Both the position numbers and the translations under genes were made by a program. Positions 1 to 12,087 of a DNA stretch of 64,000 nucleotides are shown in pieces; the stretch's first letter is position 1, and every line of letters begins with the position of its first letter. The notes under the pieces were generated by a model. The model was not told where the DNA came from. It made no database searches and worked only from the letters and a program-made list of their open reading frames with translations. Origin of the DNA: Polytrichum commune (lineage: Eukaryota > Streptophyta > Polytrichopsida > Polytrichales > Polytrichaceae); NCBI GenBank assembly GCA_950295325.1, contig OX485803.1, positions 51,659,554 to 51,723,553 of the forward strand. Direction: 5' to 3'.

Positions 1-109
1 TTAGCATCCTATATTTATTTGTAATTGTTTATAGAGGCTGATTTTTGGCATTTTTTTATAAATCATATTTAATCATTACTCTAAATTGTATCCATGAAGT
101 GGTACTCAC

Positions 110-401
110 CTCCAAGGCATTGTCGTTTAAAAGCCAAATCTTCAACCTCCATGTAGAGGGCATGGGTCATGAAAATCTTATCCTTAAGGTCATTAAGGGA
201 TTCAAGACTGGTTGCCACTCCACAACACTCACATGAATCCCAATACTGGAATTCAAACTTTAAAACCATCTTTTCTTCTAGGCACACTTTTAGGTCAACT
301 AAAGATTCTCCATCCTCGCCCTTCATAATTCCAATGCACTTTGGAGATGCTCCTTCATCAATAAGTGTAAACACCTTGATCTTCTTCATTCCCCATGCCA
401 A
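110..401 (-). CDS. Putative first coding exon of a minus-strand gene running off the left edge (partial)
   Basis: Reading from 401 down to 110, the frame opens with Met (second Met at residue 5) and stays open for 97 codons. It then meets a strong splice donor (GGAG|GTGAGT on the minus strand, cut between 110 and 109) in phase 1. The peptide starts MAWGMKKIKVFTLIDEG. It is evenly mixed and folded-looking: a Lys/Ile/Val-rich start, then a CIGIMKG segment, an acidic leucine-rich helix, and FEFQYWDSCECCG with three cysteines. That composition and the donor suggest a real exon rather than a chance frame. I do not recognise the domain; a small beta-grasp or ubiquitin-like fold is possible but unsupported. 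The rest of the gene would lie left of the window. It could also be a transposon or gene fragment. Confidence 0.4.
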
Positions 402-3400
402 ATTGTAACCCTACATTTAGACCTTGCAAGACCATACCTACCCAAAACCCCAAAATAAACTCGTAATCACAAAACCAACAAAGAAGAGACAAACCATGAA
501 AACCAAACCCTAAATCAAATACACGGGGAAAGCATTGCAAAAGAATTGGCCACCCTGCACCATCAATTTGCATGAAAGAAACCCTAGAAAATGCTTAGAA
601 AAAAACGTGAGCTTGATGATCGAGGCCCGAGGTTGTGAGAAAACCAAAACCGATTGCAAGAAGCGGTTGAGGGTGGCGATGGAGACTATCAGGTTCTAAG
701 CATCCAACAAGGTCCCACATGTTCAATGTCATTGCAAAACCCAACGGCCGTTGAGGAGCACGAACACATTCCTTCCCCCAAAAAAACCCCATGACATTTC
801 CCTTCATACTAATGCGCTTGATTCATATCTGGATAGAACTACAAACTTCTTTATCCAAGTAGTCAAACCCATAATTATTCTATTGATCTTACTACACACT
901 TTTTGGGGGATCCTATGTTCTTTCCAATGATTATTAAAATGAAGGAATTATTCATCGCCTTATTTTACATAAAATCATGTAGGGAACATATTTCCAATGC
1001 TATGGTAATACTAACGAAATTATAATTTTACCCTAAACAAATTAAATTGACCATATCTCATGTGGTTCTCTAAAATTCCGATAGTCACCTCCCCGAGATG
1101 TAAGTTTCTACTAAGGAAAGATTTTCATGCAAGTAATTAAATACTTCGAGTCTAGATGTTTTATGTTTTACATTATTTGTCTAGAATTTTATAGATATGT
1201 TCAACTTATGGAGACTTATAGTATTTACTAAATGAAGAATGCAATATAAACATTTGAATGGAGTGTGAACAACATTTGTTGATGAAATTAAAGACTTGGC
1301 ATCCTATTCATCAAAGATAATGATTTGTTTCGAACTTTTTCTCACACACACATAATGAGATCTCATTGATACCTCACTAAATACACTTACCACATTTGAA
1401 GCAAAAATGATACAATTTGTATTTCTTATGCACTAATCAAATTTAATGCTTTGAAATTTAAAATTTGGACATTTTCATTTTTGTGATATATTCCATCTCT
1501 TTTTGTGAATACATAATAACATTCTCAACAACTCTTCATTAGAGAAAAACACCATCCAAAGGTTGAAAGTCACTCATTTTCATGTATATAGCCATTCCAA
1601 TGAGAGAATTGTTCATCATTTGGGAGGTTGGTTATGAGCTCAATGGATGACCCTAAATAATGTGGTAAACACACATGCACATTTCAAAACATCAATATGA
1701 TGTAAACCTAACAAATTTCCCCCAAAAATGTAATATGCTCATAAAGGACCTCCAACCAGTGCTAAGGGGATACTACCCTTGACTACGACACCACAATGTG
1801 TTCTCAAAAACATTAAGGGTTAAAAGACCTCCGATCCTTGTCCCTAGTTGTCGTAGAAGTACGACCGTGGAGGGCCGGGAGATTGTGACCCTTGATATCA
1901 ACGGCCTAGATTGCCCATGCTAATTTATATAAAAACGTCATGTGATGCAATTGGATGGATGAAACATGGATGAAATCATAGACAATCCATGGCTTAGCAA
2001 ATCTGATGATGTGTGAGATCAGCGAACAAGCATCATAAGTGCATTGATGTAGTTCACGCAAAACGATCTTAACCCGTGCAATTGACTCTCTTCATCCAAA
2101 CAAAACTATGTTTCATCCAGGTGGGGGTAGGGCAATTGTCATCCAATGTTTTTTGGATTAGAATTTAGTTTTTGGAAATTTAGTTTTTTTTTGGTTGTGA
2201 ACTTCTTGCAAGAGCCACAATTATTAGGAATGTTGAAATTTAGTTATTACTAGTGTGGAAAGGGATTGGTGATGTTGGAGTTGAACCATGCGACTATTGG
2301 CAAGGGTTAGGGGAGTTTTAGTATAGAGACAATAGACATGTGAGAAATTTAATTTTTTTTTATTTTAAACTATTTGATCTACCTATGAGTAGATGTACCT
2401 TTCGAGATAAAATAACCCCTTACCTCACCTTCCCATATAGCTTGGTGGGCAATAGTAAGAAACAAGAGTCAAAATCAACTCAAGAATTGAGAGGAGCTAG
2501 AAACCCCTTTAGGGAAGAAAGTATATTTTTTTTCAATTGGTTAAATTACTCAAACACCATAGTCTAATTGAATTGATTGGGTGTGAACCCCTCTTCTCGG
2601 TGAATTAGTCTATTATGAATTTACTTTGGTTTTGACCATTTGCTTGATATATTTGCCTACGCAATAGTCTTGAGTCTCGGGAATAAAGCAGAGGAACTGA
2701 GTTGAAAGTTTAAGTCCTATTATTGTTTGAGTGAATACTAGGGTGTGAAGCCCGATGTTGATGAATCAAAGTCTTTTGAATTATCGTTGGGCTAACAACT
2801 AGTCTTGAAGGCTTATGTATCCTTGAGAAACAAGAGGATAGCTTGTATTGGAAATTGGACTATTACCATAGTCTGTGATCAAGAGTTCCGGTTGTGAAAT
2901 CCTGAAACTAATGAGATTAGTTCTAAGTGGAGATTGGGTATGGTCATTTAGTGGGTGGATGTTGTGTTTATGATTGGTAAATTGTCTCATCTAAATTGAG
3001 CAACCATGTGCATAAAGGAGTGGATGACTTGTGCTACGAATGTCATATGAGCCATAGTATGAGATAAATTAGTGAGATGTGAAGTCCTTGACAATGACTA
3101 AGTAGGTTTTTGCATTATAGTGTGTGTGACCCCTTGTCCTATGTGGAACCAAGTGTGATTGTGACATTTTGTCTTGTGAGAGAGAAAGGTTTATATGTCT
3201 AATTACTACAAGAGGTTGATTGAATGATTATAAGTCAAATTGACTTGAAACAATCATCTGAAGTGAATCGGTGGGAAGCTTGCATTTGGACCAAAACAAC
3301 CTGAGTTGTGATTGTGGGTGATATTTTGTCTTGAACAAATTGGATTAATTAAATTATTGACTTTTGGGAAGAGACTAGTTGAATCATTAAAGAATCAAAT

Positions 3401-4849
3401 GTTAAAGCAATAGTCTGAATGAAGGAAAGAGTCATGGTGTGATACTATGTGTTGAGTGTTATTGTTGAATGAGAAGTCTATTGTCCAACATGTATCAACC
3501 AATTCAAATTTCATTAAGAACCATAGTCCAGAGATTCATTACCTAACATTTATAGTTAGTGTGAGCTTGAAAATGGCCATAATCCACGAGGTTCTGACCA
3601 AGGAAAGGAAGCAATAGCCAACAACATGTCCATTGTTTTTTGGAGATGAAGAGGCAACATGTAACAAGGAGTTGTGGAAGGCAATCTACATATAAGAGCT
3701 AAGCATGGTCCTTTGAAATTTATGATTAATTAAAGAATTAAGAATTAATCATTGAACTTGTAATAAGATGTACTTTAGATTGAAATGAACCTTTAAAACC
3801 TTAAAAGGGTATAAATTAATTATGTAGGCAAACATCATATTCTTAAATAAAATTGTGAAGCAATCTTGGATTAATTAATCAATGAACTTCAATTACCAAT
3901 GTGACGATTATGGACTATTGTTCAGGACCATGGTTTGGATTATTGGCACAACTAAAAATTATTTAAATAATTTGGGGGGACCACTTGTGAATTGTATTTA
4001 AAATCATCTAAAAGTCAAGGAATGGACAATTGTTTTGACACTTTCCTAACATGCCGTGGACGAAAGTTTTTGAAACTTATAGGTGCTTGTCCCTCAGTCG
4101 GTCTAGGTAAGGACAATGGCTTGATGGACTCTTTAAAATCAAGATAAACAATTAACTTAGTAATTCGCATGGTTTTCACTAGAACATTTCATGATCCATT
4201 TAGTTATCACTTAATTAAAGAAAAATTATAATTCGTATTGGGGCGCCTTTGGCCCTAATTACATGATGCTACTAGCATTCAAAACATAATTGATGGGTCA
4301 TGATTCCTTGCATTGAAAGCCATAGTATAGCAAGTTGTTACTATTGGACTATGGTTAGTTGTAAGGGAGAGATTGTGCAATTGCATGTACTGCATTAAGT
4401 GATCTTTGTAATCCACCTTTTAATCCCACCTATCCCCATAGTTCAATATAGGTTTTGATACCCAAGTCTTACTTAGAACTCATTGTGACGTATTATTTAA
4501 CCTAATAATGACACTTAGAGCCACAATTTGACACTTATTTAGCCTTCCATGTGCATTTTGTTCAATTAAACCCAAATGAAAAAACTAACTACAACCTTTT
4601 AGGAAAATGTATGGTTCACCAAAAAGGAAGGCCCACAAAGTGCATGGCTCTCCCTCCACGGGCTGCTTCTACTACAACGAAGGGCAAAGACGAAGTTGAT
4701 GACAATGGGGAACTGGTGGCGCAAGGCATTAATTTTGATTGCCTCATTATCTACCCCATTATATTATAGATGGTGTCCAATTGAGTGCACGTTGTCGTAA
4801 TGTAAATACGTACACTATATAGATGTGTACTTATTTAGTATTGCATTGT
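402..4849. other. Intergenic, AT-rich; no gene recognised
   Basis: About 4.4 kb. If the exon at 110-401 is real, 402-800 would be its 5' leader and promoter on the minus strand. The remainder holds only short frames with no recognisable protein and no clear terminal-inverted-repeat element. Around 2.6-4.0 kb the plus strand has long G/T-rich, A-poor prose-like sequence typical of old decayed repeats. Confidence 0.5.
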
Positions 4850-4940
4850 GATTCTTTGATTTGAAGGAAAGTAAAAGGGAATAGAAATAGATTATGATTC
4901 TTTGATTTGGAGGAAAGTAAAAGGAAATAGAAATAGATTA
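4850..4940 (+). repeat. Two-copy tandem repeat, 46-bp unit
   Basis: The unit starting GATTCTTTGATTTGAAGG at 4850 is repeated from 4896 with only a couple of substitutions. It is followed by a T-rich stretch with repeated TTACTCTTAG motifs to about 5000. This may be part of a long terminal repeat or another retrotransposon flank, since a gag remnant lies just to the right, but no LTR partner is visible. Confidence 0.7.
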
Positions 4941-4999
4941 TTATTTTTTGTTTACTCTTAGTTTATTCTTAGTTACTCTTAGTTTACCCTTTTAGTCTT

Positions 5000-5766
5000 A
5001 TCTTTTGTTTTATTCTTAGTTTACTTTTGGACCAACGGGTGATTAGAAGCCCATGTGATGAGGATAAAAAGGGGACTTTGTCTCTCTCATTTTTGGTGTG
5101 TGGTGGTAGAGAAGAGGTTGTTGTAAAGAAGAGGTTTTTGTTGTTGAAGCTCATAGGTGTGAGGTTATGGGAATTTTGGAAATAAAATATGGTGGAGTTG
5201 TGTTTCATGGTGTTGTTTATCTAGAGTGATCACACTTGCTTGATTTGAAGTTAACAATTAAAAGTTGTGCTAGTTTGAGTGGAGGGAGGTATGTTGGCTC
5301 TTATAAAGAAGGGTTGAGACTTCGACCGACCATAGAAGACGGACATATCTTTTGTTTGCAACGAAACTTTGAGGAAGTGTAGTACTTATTGTTAGCTTTC
5401 TGTAAAGATCTCATTCGCTCAATTTGGCGTTCATATGAAGATTTGAAGACTTCTCAAGATTCAAGTGTGTTGTGGCTTGTGGTTCGTTGTCCTTTCTGTG
5501 ATTCCCAACCGGATTTGGAGGCTAGTCGCATTTGATTTTTTTGCATCGTAAATTTGTTGCGGGTTTTGTGGGAATCCATAAAAATCCCGTTTCATGTTTG
5601 TGACAACGAAGTGGGATTGATGACCCACAAGGTTGTTTTTTGTTGTTCCCATTGGTGAGGCACGATTGTTGGTCACCGTGGGTTTGAAAGTTTAGAAGCC
5701 AATCTTTCGGACGTCAGCTCGTGTTTTGACGTCCCGTTTTACCCGTCCGAGGCCTGTGGTTTCTTA
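5000..5766. other. Repeat-like flank of the gag remnant
   Basis: No recognisable gene. The plus strand is G/T-rich and lies downstream of the minus-strand gag remnant, so it would be the pol or 3' side of that element, yet I see no protease, reverse transcriptase or integrase motif here. The element is probably truncated. Confidence 0.35.
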
Positions 5767-6685
5767 TCACCCTACCCTTACCCTTAACCCATATAGAGCC
5801 GCAACAAGGTAGACCGACGAGAAAAGTGTTTGAAGATTTGAAGAAACTGAAGACTGAGACACTTGAAGATCAAAAGATTCGACGGTTTGACAAACAAATC
5901 TAGTTGCATCAACAAGATCTTCCCATCCAATTGCTCTTCTAATGGCTTGGGCCCCCCTCTTCATTTGCACATGTGATTGAGCAGATGAAGCACCAATTGA
6001 GTGTTGTTCCACTTGAACATGATATGTTTCAGCTCCATACACTTGCACACGGTTGATTCTTGTTATCTTCTCTTCCATTAACTTCTTCATTCCCCTTTCC
6101 CAAAGTTGGTCCTTAATGGAGAGTTTGTAGTTGCATCGTGGATCTTCCATCTTTATAGAGGACAAGATCATTCTTGAGGGCTTCTTCATAAGATTCACAC
6201 CCTCTCAAATTGTCTTTAGTCTCCTTCATTTGGTTTTATAACTCTAAAGGTGGATCCTGGAGCTATGGAAGATGTTGAATCAAATGGCTTCTCGGAAGCC
6301 CTTGGAGTCTGAATAGGCTCCATATCAATTCTTGTTCCAACACCCTTTGACCTCACACGTCGTTGTTTGGTCAAGAGAGTAACTGTCTCCTCCACCCTCT
6401 TCCAATCATTGGTAAAACCACCTTCTGTTGTGCGATCTCCAAGAAGTATGAGAAGTCTATCTTCAAGTCCCTCATCAACAGCTTGAAAAAATAACTTTGC
6501 CTTTCTAGTCTCTAGGAGGTGTCTCTCTGCCAAAGGTAATTGGCTATACTTCTTTTCAAAAAATTTGAGCAGCTCATTTGGGCCCATGTTGTCACCAGGC
6601 CGCTGCTCCACCCACTCAAGAAAAGACCTCTTAGTCATTCTCTCTGAGTCTTCTTCAAAGTATTCATCTCGAAGAAGCTCCTAAA
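5767..6685 (-). pseudogene. Decayed retrotransposon gag-like gene
   Basis: On the minus strand an open frame runs from about 6680 to 6216 (ELLRDEYFEEDSER, then SFLEWVEQRPGD, ELLKFFEKKYSQLP, ER-LLE--KA-LFFQAVDEGLED, DWKRVEETVTLLTKQRR). The spacing and content match the gag-like capsid region of plant LTR retrotransposons, most likely Ty3/gypsy. After a stop near 6216 the similarity continues in other frames: YEEALKNDLVLYKDGR in one, then QLWERGMKKLMEE in the next, down to about 5950. At least two frameshifts are therefore present. No CCHC zinc knuckle or pol domain was found. The family call rests on pattern recognition, not a search. Confidence 0.65.
5770..5790 (+). repeat. Short telomere-like tract
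   Basis: CCCTACCCTTACCCTTAACCC: three to four irregular units close to the plant telomere repeat CCCTAAA but shortened. It is too short to mean a former chromosome end and is probably chance or part of the neighbouring element. Confidence 0.3.
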
Positions 6686-6956
6686 AGTGGAATTTTTGGA
6701 TCATTTTTCAAATGAACACATAAAATGAAAGGAGTTGGGCATGATTGGATTTATATAGTGAAGCCATGTGTTCAAGAAGTAGGTTCAATGTATGGAAAAT
6801 TGAATGCAAACAATGTAATTGTATACACGCCAACTTCATAAGTCAATTTTTGTGAACATGTTCCAACTTCGGTGCCCACATTACATTTTGCTTTACCTCA
6901 TGTTGAATCAGGTTGACATGACCAGTCGGTCAACCCCCCCAAAAAATGATCAGGCA

Positions 6957-7330
6957 ACTACACTAAATATGATAGTAAGTGTCATATGGTATTTAATATC
7001 ACTATGGTAACTTATTGCATGACACTTCTTATGAATAAGTTTACAAATATTGTCATGGATGATGGATGAGTTCATCTATTGGCCAAAACCCTTCCTTCTC
7101 TTGTCAGGAACTTGTGATGAAATATGAGATTGAAATTTGGATGAAAAATCACTTAGTAAGTGACAATAATTTCCACACTGTAAAACCATAATCCCCCCCA
7201 AAAAGTACAAGAAATGATAACTAATGTTGGGTCAACATTTTAGTGTTGGTGACACTATACCGTGGTTTACAATTAGTTTTCAGCAATACAATTGGAATCG
7301 GTTACATTAAATATCATATTTAGTGTAGTT
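6957..7330. mobile_element. MITE, family A (ACTACACTAAATAT ends), copy 1
   Basis: Starts ACTACACTAAATATGATA and ends with the inverted ATATCATATTTAGTGTAGTT, about 374 bp apart. No coding capacity. Internal segments (for example the GACACTTCTTATGAATAAGT and TCATCCATGACAAT-type stretches) recur in the copies at 48.9 and 52.3 kb, so this is a dispersed family. A clean target-site duplication is not obvious. Confidence 0.7.
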
Positions 7331-9192
7331 TGCTTACATGAAGCGTTCCAATTGGTCAATTTTAACCTTTAGGGAAAAATCACCCCCTTCCATATGGACA
7401 AATGGCATGGTCCTTGTCTCTTTGCTAGATGGGACCAAATGAGATGAGACGTACTGGAAGGGGATAACCCTAACTTCAAGCAAGACAGTTTTGGTGGACC
7501 TTGATTTGCTAGAGGCAACAATTGAAAGATGCTTATGTAATTGAGAGAAACCCTTCTACCAATTGTGATTCTGAGCACAATAATAATTCCTTCTTTGCCA
7601 ATTATTAGCCCCATTTCTAAACCTCTATGACAAATTTAGTCAAATAGGTATTTACGCAAGGTTTTCGATTGGGCTTCTATGGGCCCAAAACAACCATTCT
7701 CGCATTACTAACTTTGTTTTTTTTTAAAAGTGATGGGTTGATACATTTGATAGGGTAGTAATTGCATTTAATAACAATGTGATTGTCCATTATGCTAGGG
7801 TTTTGCTGATAAACCTTATGCATGTCAAATTTCCTAGGTTGGTTGTGCTTATTGAACTAACTTGTAATAGAGATGGTGCCACAACCATTAGATAACAATG
7901 GTTGCAATTGAAGTGATTGTGGGATGTGCATCTTCATCATGTGGTTGGCCTGATTCTTGGACGCACATCGGATGAGGACAATAGGAGGCAAAGACGATGC
8001 CTAATGATTCTAGTGATGGTGAAACATACATGTTTGGTAGGAGGGTTGGTTGGTCAAAGGCAGTCCCCTAGCAAATGGCGGTGCGTAAAGCTTGCATGAC
8101 CAATACTTCAGCCACAATGGAAAGGATTTGGTGAAACCCGCTTGATTGTGCAACTCAACAACTTATCTTGGGGAAGGAAATTGTGACCCTAAATCATCTC
8201 TTTGTTTTTTTTATTATACTTTCAAGGTTTTACATGGGTTATAAGAGGGTGGTTGCGACTGTGGCGACTATCAAAATTGGACCGCAGCTCAAAGGTTTGC
8301 ATCTCACAATAAGGTTCGTAATTGTTTGGATAACTTGAGAATTAGGCCTAAACACAGACATGAAATAACATTAAAACCCAAACTTATTTTTATATTGTTG
8401 CATCGTATATTGACATTATTTGTCACCTCACAAATCTCTGGGTGGTAGAGTTTCTACAATATCCTTTTTTTAGGTGATTAAAGTTATGGACTCATGTTGG
8501 TGTCCACGCACATACATTGGGACAAACGTTTATTAATTTGAAAAGCTTATCTCAAATCTTGATGTCTAGGGCTCCCACCACTATGTTGTCAAGATCAAGT
8601 TATTTAGAGATAGGTATAGCCATTTGGAAGTGCCCTTAAGCCTCTTGGGGTTCACTATGCATGAGAATTTGTTTGTACCAAAGTTGAACGAATGCTTTGC
8701 AATAAACGTTCATGTGATGGTTGTGATCTAGTGGAGAGTGATGGTGCTCTAGCTAGGATTGCAATGTTGAGGCTTACTCAAAGGGGCCATCTCATTCATG
8801 AGCTCACAAGAAGCATACTCACATATGGTTTGAGAGTGGGTTTGTTGAGTTTATCCCATTGCAAAGTTGGGTCCGATTGTAGCCATTGAGGATCTATAGT
8901 TGGGAGCTCTACACATGGTGTTCGAACATGCACAAGTTGCAATAATGTCAATTGGCATGAAGCTATGTGGCAATGGTTGATGATTGGTGAGCATAAAATC
9001 AAGATGGACACTTTTCGTACTTTTATTAAGAACTTATTATAAATTGTTAGAGCCTTAGAGTCAAACCACCTATTTCCAATCATGACTCTATCGGAAGTCT
9101 ACAGGGTGCCATAATTCACAAGGTTGGGACTAATTTCAATGATTTCTTTTTGTGGGTGGTTAAAATAAGGTTCCATTTTTCACGGTTTCTAA
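7331..9192. other. Intergenic; nothing recognised
   Basis: About 1.9 kb with short, unconvincing frames on both strands, no recognisable domain and no clear inverted-repeat termini. Confidence 0.45.
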
Positions 9193-9313
9193 GGGTTGAT
9201 TTCTATGTAGGCCGCTCACCCACTAGATCTAGTGGAAATGTAGATGCCACGAGGTGGAATCTACATTTCCATTAGAATATGGTGGGCAAAGTGGCCTACA
9301 TGGAAACCAACCC
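9193..9313. mobile_element. Tourist/Harbinger-like MITE with TAA target duplication
   Basis: A 121-bp foldback. The left end GGGTTGATTTCTATGTAGGCC pairs with the right end GGCCTACATGGAAACCAACCC, and further internal bases pair. It is flanked by TAA at 9190-9192 and TAA at 9314-9316, the 3-bp TTA/TAA target duplication of PIF/Harbinger elements. A larger relative with similar ends (CCATGTAGGCCGC-TGTCCACTAGAT) lies near 51.75 kb. Confidence 0.75.
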
Positions 9314-10226
9314 TAAGTCTCCAACTTCGGTTATGGTATTACCATGGAATTGATAGTGCCATAACACATGTGCCTGGTTTTGAGTGCTAAAATGGGAAGG
9401 AAGTTTTCTCAAAATGAGCGGTCGTAGCATACTCTAGACATTCGTAATGTGTTTGGGCCAACTTTTGGCTTTAAAAATTCACAGTAATTTCAATTGAAAG
9501 AATGAGTTACTTAAAAAATTGCAATCCTCCGTATTTCTATCTTCCTACATAGAAATATTTCTGCACCACCTTATACTTCTCCATATTTGGCACATAATCT
9601 CTTGAGTGATTGGTTATGGGCGCCTCTACTCTATATTGCCAATGACCCTTGCTTATTGCTGCATCAAGACTCCTGCCAAGAAGCATGTCTCTTCCAATCT
9701 CAAACTTTTTATAATGCTTTGCATCTTTGACTGAGTTGAACAAACTCTTGTGAAGACAACTCACTCCAAGACTAAAAAATTGCATATAAAATTATGCTAA
9801 AACAACTTCATAGGAATTATTGCAATTAGAGTGTGTTTGAATCTGAACTCACAGTTCATATTATCAAGGTGTACAACTTCTACATTTTATATGATCACCA
9901 CAATTCTCTCACTCTTCTACATTTTATGTAATGTCACCAATTCTATTTGTCTTGCTCAATACTAATTGTGAACCGCCCGTGTATTGTCACAAACACAAAA
10001 TTAAACCTAATGCTATTTGTCATTCCTTGTGAGAAACTTAGATATTATGGATTTATAATGTTGCAAACTGCAATCACTATCACTTGTTAAGTAATATTTC
10101 ATCCAAATTTTAATCATCCATGACAATGTTTTATTATAAAATGTTTGGACGTAGAATATATTACCAAACTTTGTTTTGATAATTTGGCAGTGGATGAACT
10201 AAATGTAAGTTGGGATGACAATGCTT
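9314..10226. other. Intergenic, with a partial family A MITE at about 9.93-10.2 kb
   Basis: A minus-strand frame at 9537-9785 (82 codons, containing GHWQYRVEAPITNHSRDY) looks protein-like but is not recognised. It may be a transposon remnant. From about 9930 to 10200 the sequence (CACCAATTCTATTTGTC onward) matches internal parts of the family A MITEs seen at 6957, 48881 and 52339. Confidence 0.4.
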
Positions 10227-10980
10227 CAGACCTTGGATAGCTAGCCAACTAGCACCTATTTGTCACTTAGATTTAGCTAGCTAGGTTCACTAAACCTAAG
10301 ATTCTTACTTAGCTTTAGCTAGCTAAGTTTTCCGGAACTCTCATTTTCGCTGAGCTTCGACTAGCTAAAAAGTTGTGTGACATGCATATTCATTTTAAAC
10401 CATAAAGAAATCCATTCAAACGAAACCAAACAATATATATTTGGTTGTATTGCTCTCAATTGGCTCTATATTGTCATGTTGTTGCACAAAGAAATTGAAA
10501 GGCTTAAAATCAGCACGTATAGTTGGCTTCCTCACTTTCGACCGACACAGGTGATAGATCATCTTCTTCTTCGTCATCATCATCATCTTCTTCCTTTTCA
10601 TTATCATCGGAATCGTCAATGTCATCTGGCAATTCAAGATGAGATGGAATCAAGGTGTTCTAAATTGGAGATTCCGTGACATGTACTAGATTATTACGAA
10701 TTAGGCTCATGTTCAATTTCAAAAGCATAGCTGCTTCAACGAGTCCGGGTCTGAGAGATGACCGTTTGGGTGCAATGACAACATTCATTCCACCAAGATC
10801 ACATTTAGATTCCAACTAGCTATTAGCTAACTTCAACTAGCTAACTTTCCTCGCCCGGATTATGGCACTTAGTTTGAGCTAGCTATTCTTTTGAGGCACC
10901 GAATTCTTGCGTAGCTTTAACTAGTCGGGAGCTTTTAGCAAGCTAAATAGCTGCCCACTTAGTTAGCTGTCCAAGGTCTG
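10227..10980. mobile_element. hAT-like DNA transposon, deletion derivative
   Basis: Ends CAGACCTTGGATAGCTAGC at the left and the inverted AGTTAGCTGTCCAAGGTCTG at the right. The interior is packed with AGCTAGCT/TAGCTA motifs in both subterminal regions, like the subterminal transposase-binding repeats of hAT elements. The 8-bp flanks (caatgctt and taatactc) agree at five of eight bases, consistent with an old 8-bp duplication. The middle encodes a transposase C-terminal remnant on the minus strand. Confidence 0.65.
10510..10805 (-). pseudogene. hAT transposase C-terminal remnant
   Basis: The minus strand, read from about 10805, gives a segment ending in KRSSLRPGLVEAAMLLKLN and then MSLI, which resembles the conserved end of the hAT dimerisation region (an R-L-P-VE-L--LK-N pattern). 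After a single in-frame TAG near 10670 the same frame continues into a strongly acidic tail (ELPDDIDDSDDNEKEEDDDD and onward), ending at TGA 10512-10510. Acidic tails after the dimerisation helix are common in plant hAT transposases. The N-terminal zinc finger and catalytic core are absent, so the element cannot move itself. The TAG could be the ancestral stop or a decay mutation. Confidence 0.6.
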
Positions 10981-11909
10981 TAATACTCTATAACCTTATT
11001 CATAAAAAATGTCATTAGAAGAGTTACCACAATGTCATAAAATTACAATATGACACTAAATACAATACTTAGGCATGGTTCACACCCATGGGTATCTTTT
11101 CTTAACATTGTGAGTTTTTTCTTAAAAATAAATTAAAAATCCTCTATTCATACTTGGCCATTGTTAACTTACTTCATAGATTAAGTTACTATCGTTCGGT
11201 AATGTTATTGCATAGTTATAACCTAACAACACAATTAACACCTAACCTCGGTGATAGCTTACCACATGTGTATTAGATTAATTAGCTAAATTGACCATGG
11301 TAGTGACTTAGTGACTTACTAGTGATCAAATGACATGTTGATGTGAAGACATGTGGCAAGCAAGGTGACTTTAATGATAGCCATGTGTGAATGAAAGTAG
11401 TAAACCACTCCAGATAAGTGACGTCTGTGCTAGCGTTGCCTGTAGGTGTGAATGAAATGACATTTTAGCTTAATTTGAGGTTATGTTATTTTTACCATTA
11501 AGATTGGTAAATTTAGCAATTACAATTAGGACTTACCCATAGGTATGAACCATCCCTTAGTGGACTTACTTATTATTACCTACCAACATCATTTCCTGAT
11601 TCATCAAATTTGAAAGAGCCAGTGGGAGGAATGATTCGGCCGGATGCCAGCAGGCCAAGCGGTTGGTGTGGTGACGTGGCAGATGAGGTGGCATGGGGTT
11701 TCCTTGTCCAGGGACTGGGGCCTCCAACTAACGGTTCAAATGCCACCGCCTTCCCTTCCCTTCCCTTTCTTCTTCTTCTTCTTGCCCCTCATGCGCCAAA
11801 TCCCCAATCCCTCAAACCATTTCTCTCATGGCCATCTCCATCACAATCTCCCAACCCTAACCCTCGCTCTCTCTTCCGTAAGCTGTTGGAACGGCTTCAC
11901 TCCACATGT
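10981..11909. other. Upstream region of the IQ-protein gene; probable promoter and leader
   Basis: AT-rich to about 11.58 kb, then an abrupt rise in GC. Pyrimidine tracts (CTTCTTCTTCTTCTT near 11.77 kb) are typical of plant 5' leaders. No confident TATA box or transcription start can be picked by eye. Confidence 0.4.
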
Positions 11910-12074
11910 ATGGCCTGGAATCCAGCTTCACATTCACATGCCGCTGCTGCCATGGAAGAGTATGTGGAGAGATGGCGACTTAAGGATGCTGTGCGGTTCA
12001 ATACGGATGTGTGCGTGGTGGACGACGGCGGTGAATTGGATCGAGTAGGGTTAGTACGGCGAGACTGGCTATAG
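11910..12074 (+). pseudogene. Flavin-monooxygenase-like fragment
   Basis: The frame from 11910 to TAG at 12074 contains AAAMEEYVERWRLKDAVRFN followed by TDVCVV. This aligns without gaps to a stretch typical of FMO-type monooxygenases, after the FAD and FATGYWE-type motifs (Y-E-(F/W)-L-D-(I/V)RFNT-V). The preceding NPASHSHAAA resembles the -PSH-- that usually comes just before. Only about 40 residues remain; no GxGxxG dinucleotide-binding motif is nearby, and the frame ends at once. It is therefore best seen as a stranded fragment, or a coincidence within the leader of the large gene. The match is from memory of the family pattern. Confidence 0.3.
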
Positions 12075-12087
12075 GGTCCATGTAAGG

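Noticed and set aside
5770-5790. Interstitial telomere
   Set aside because: Only three to four irregular units; not a real telomeric array.
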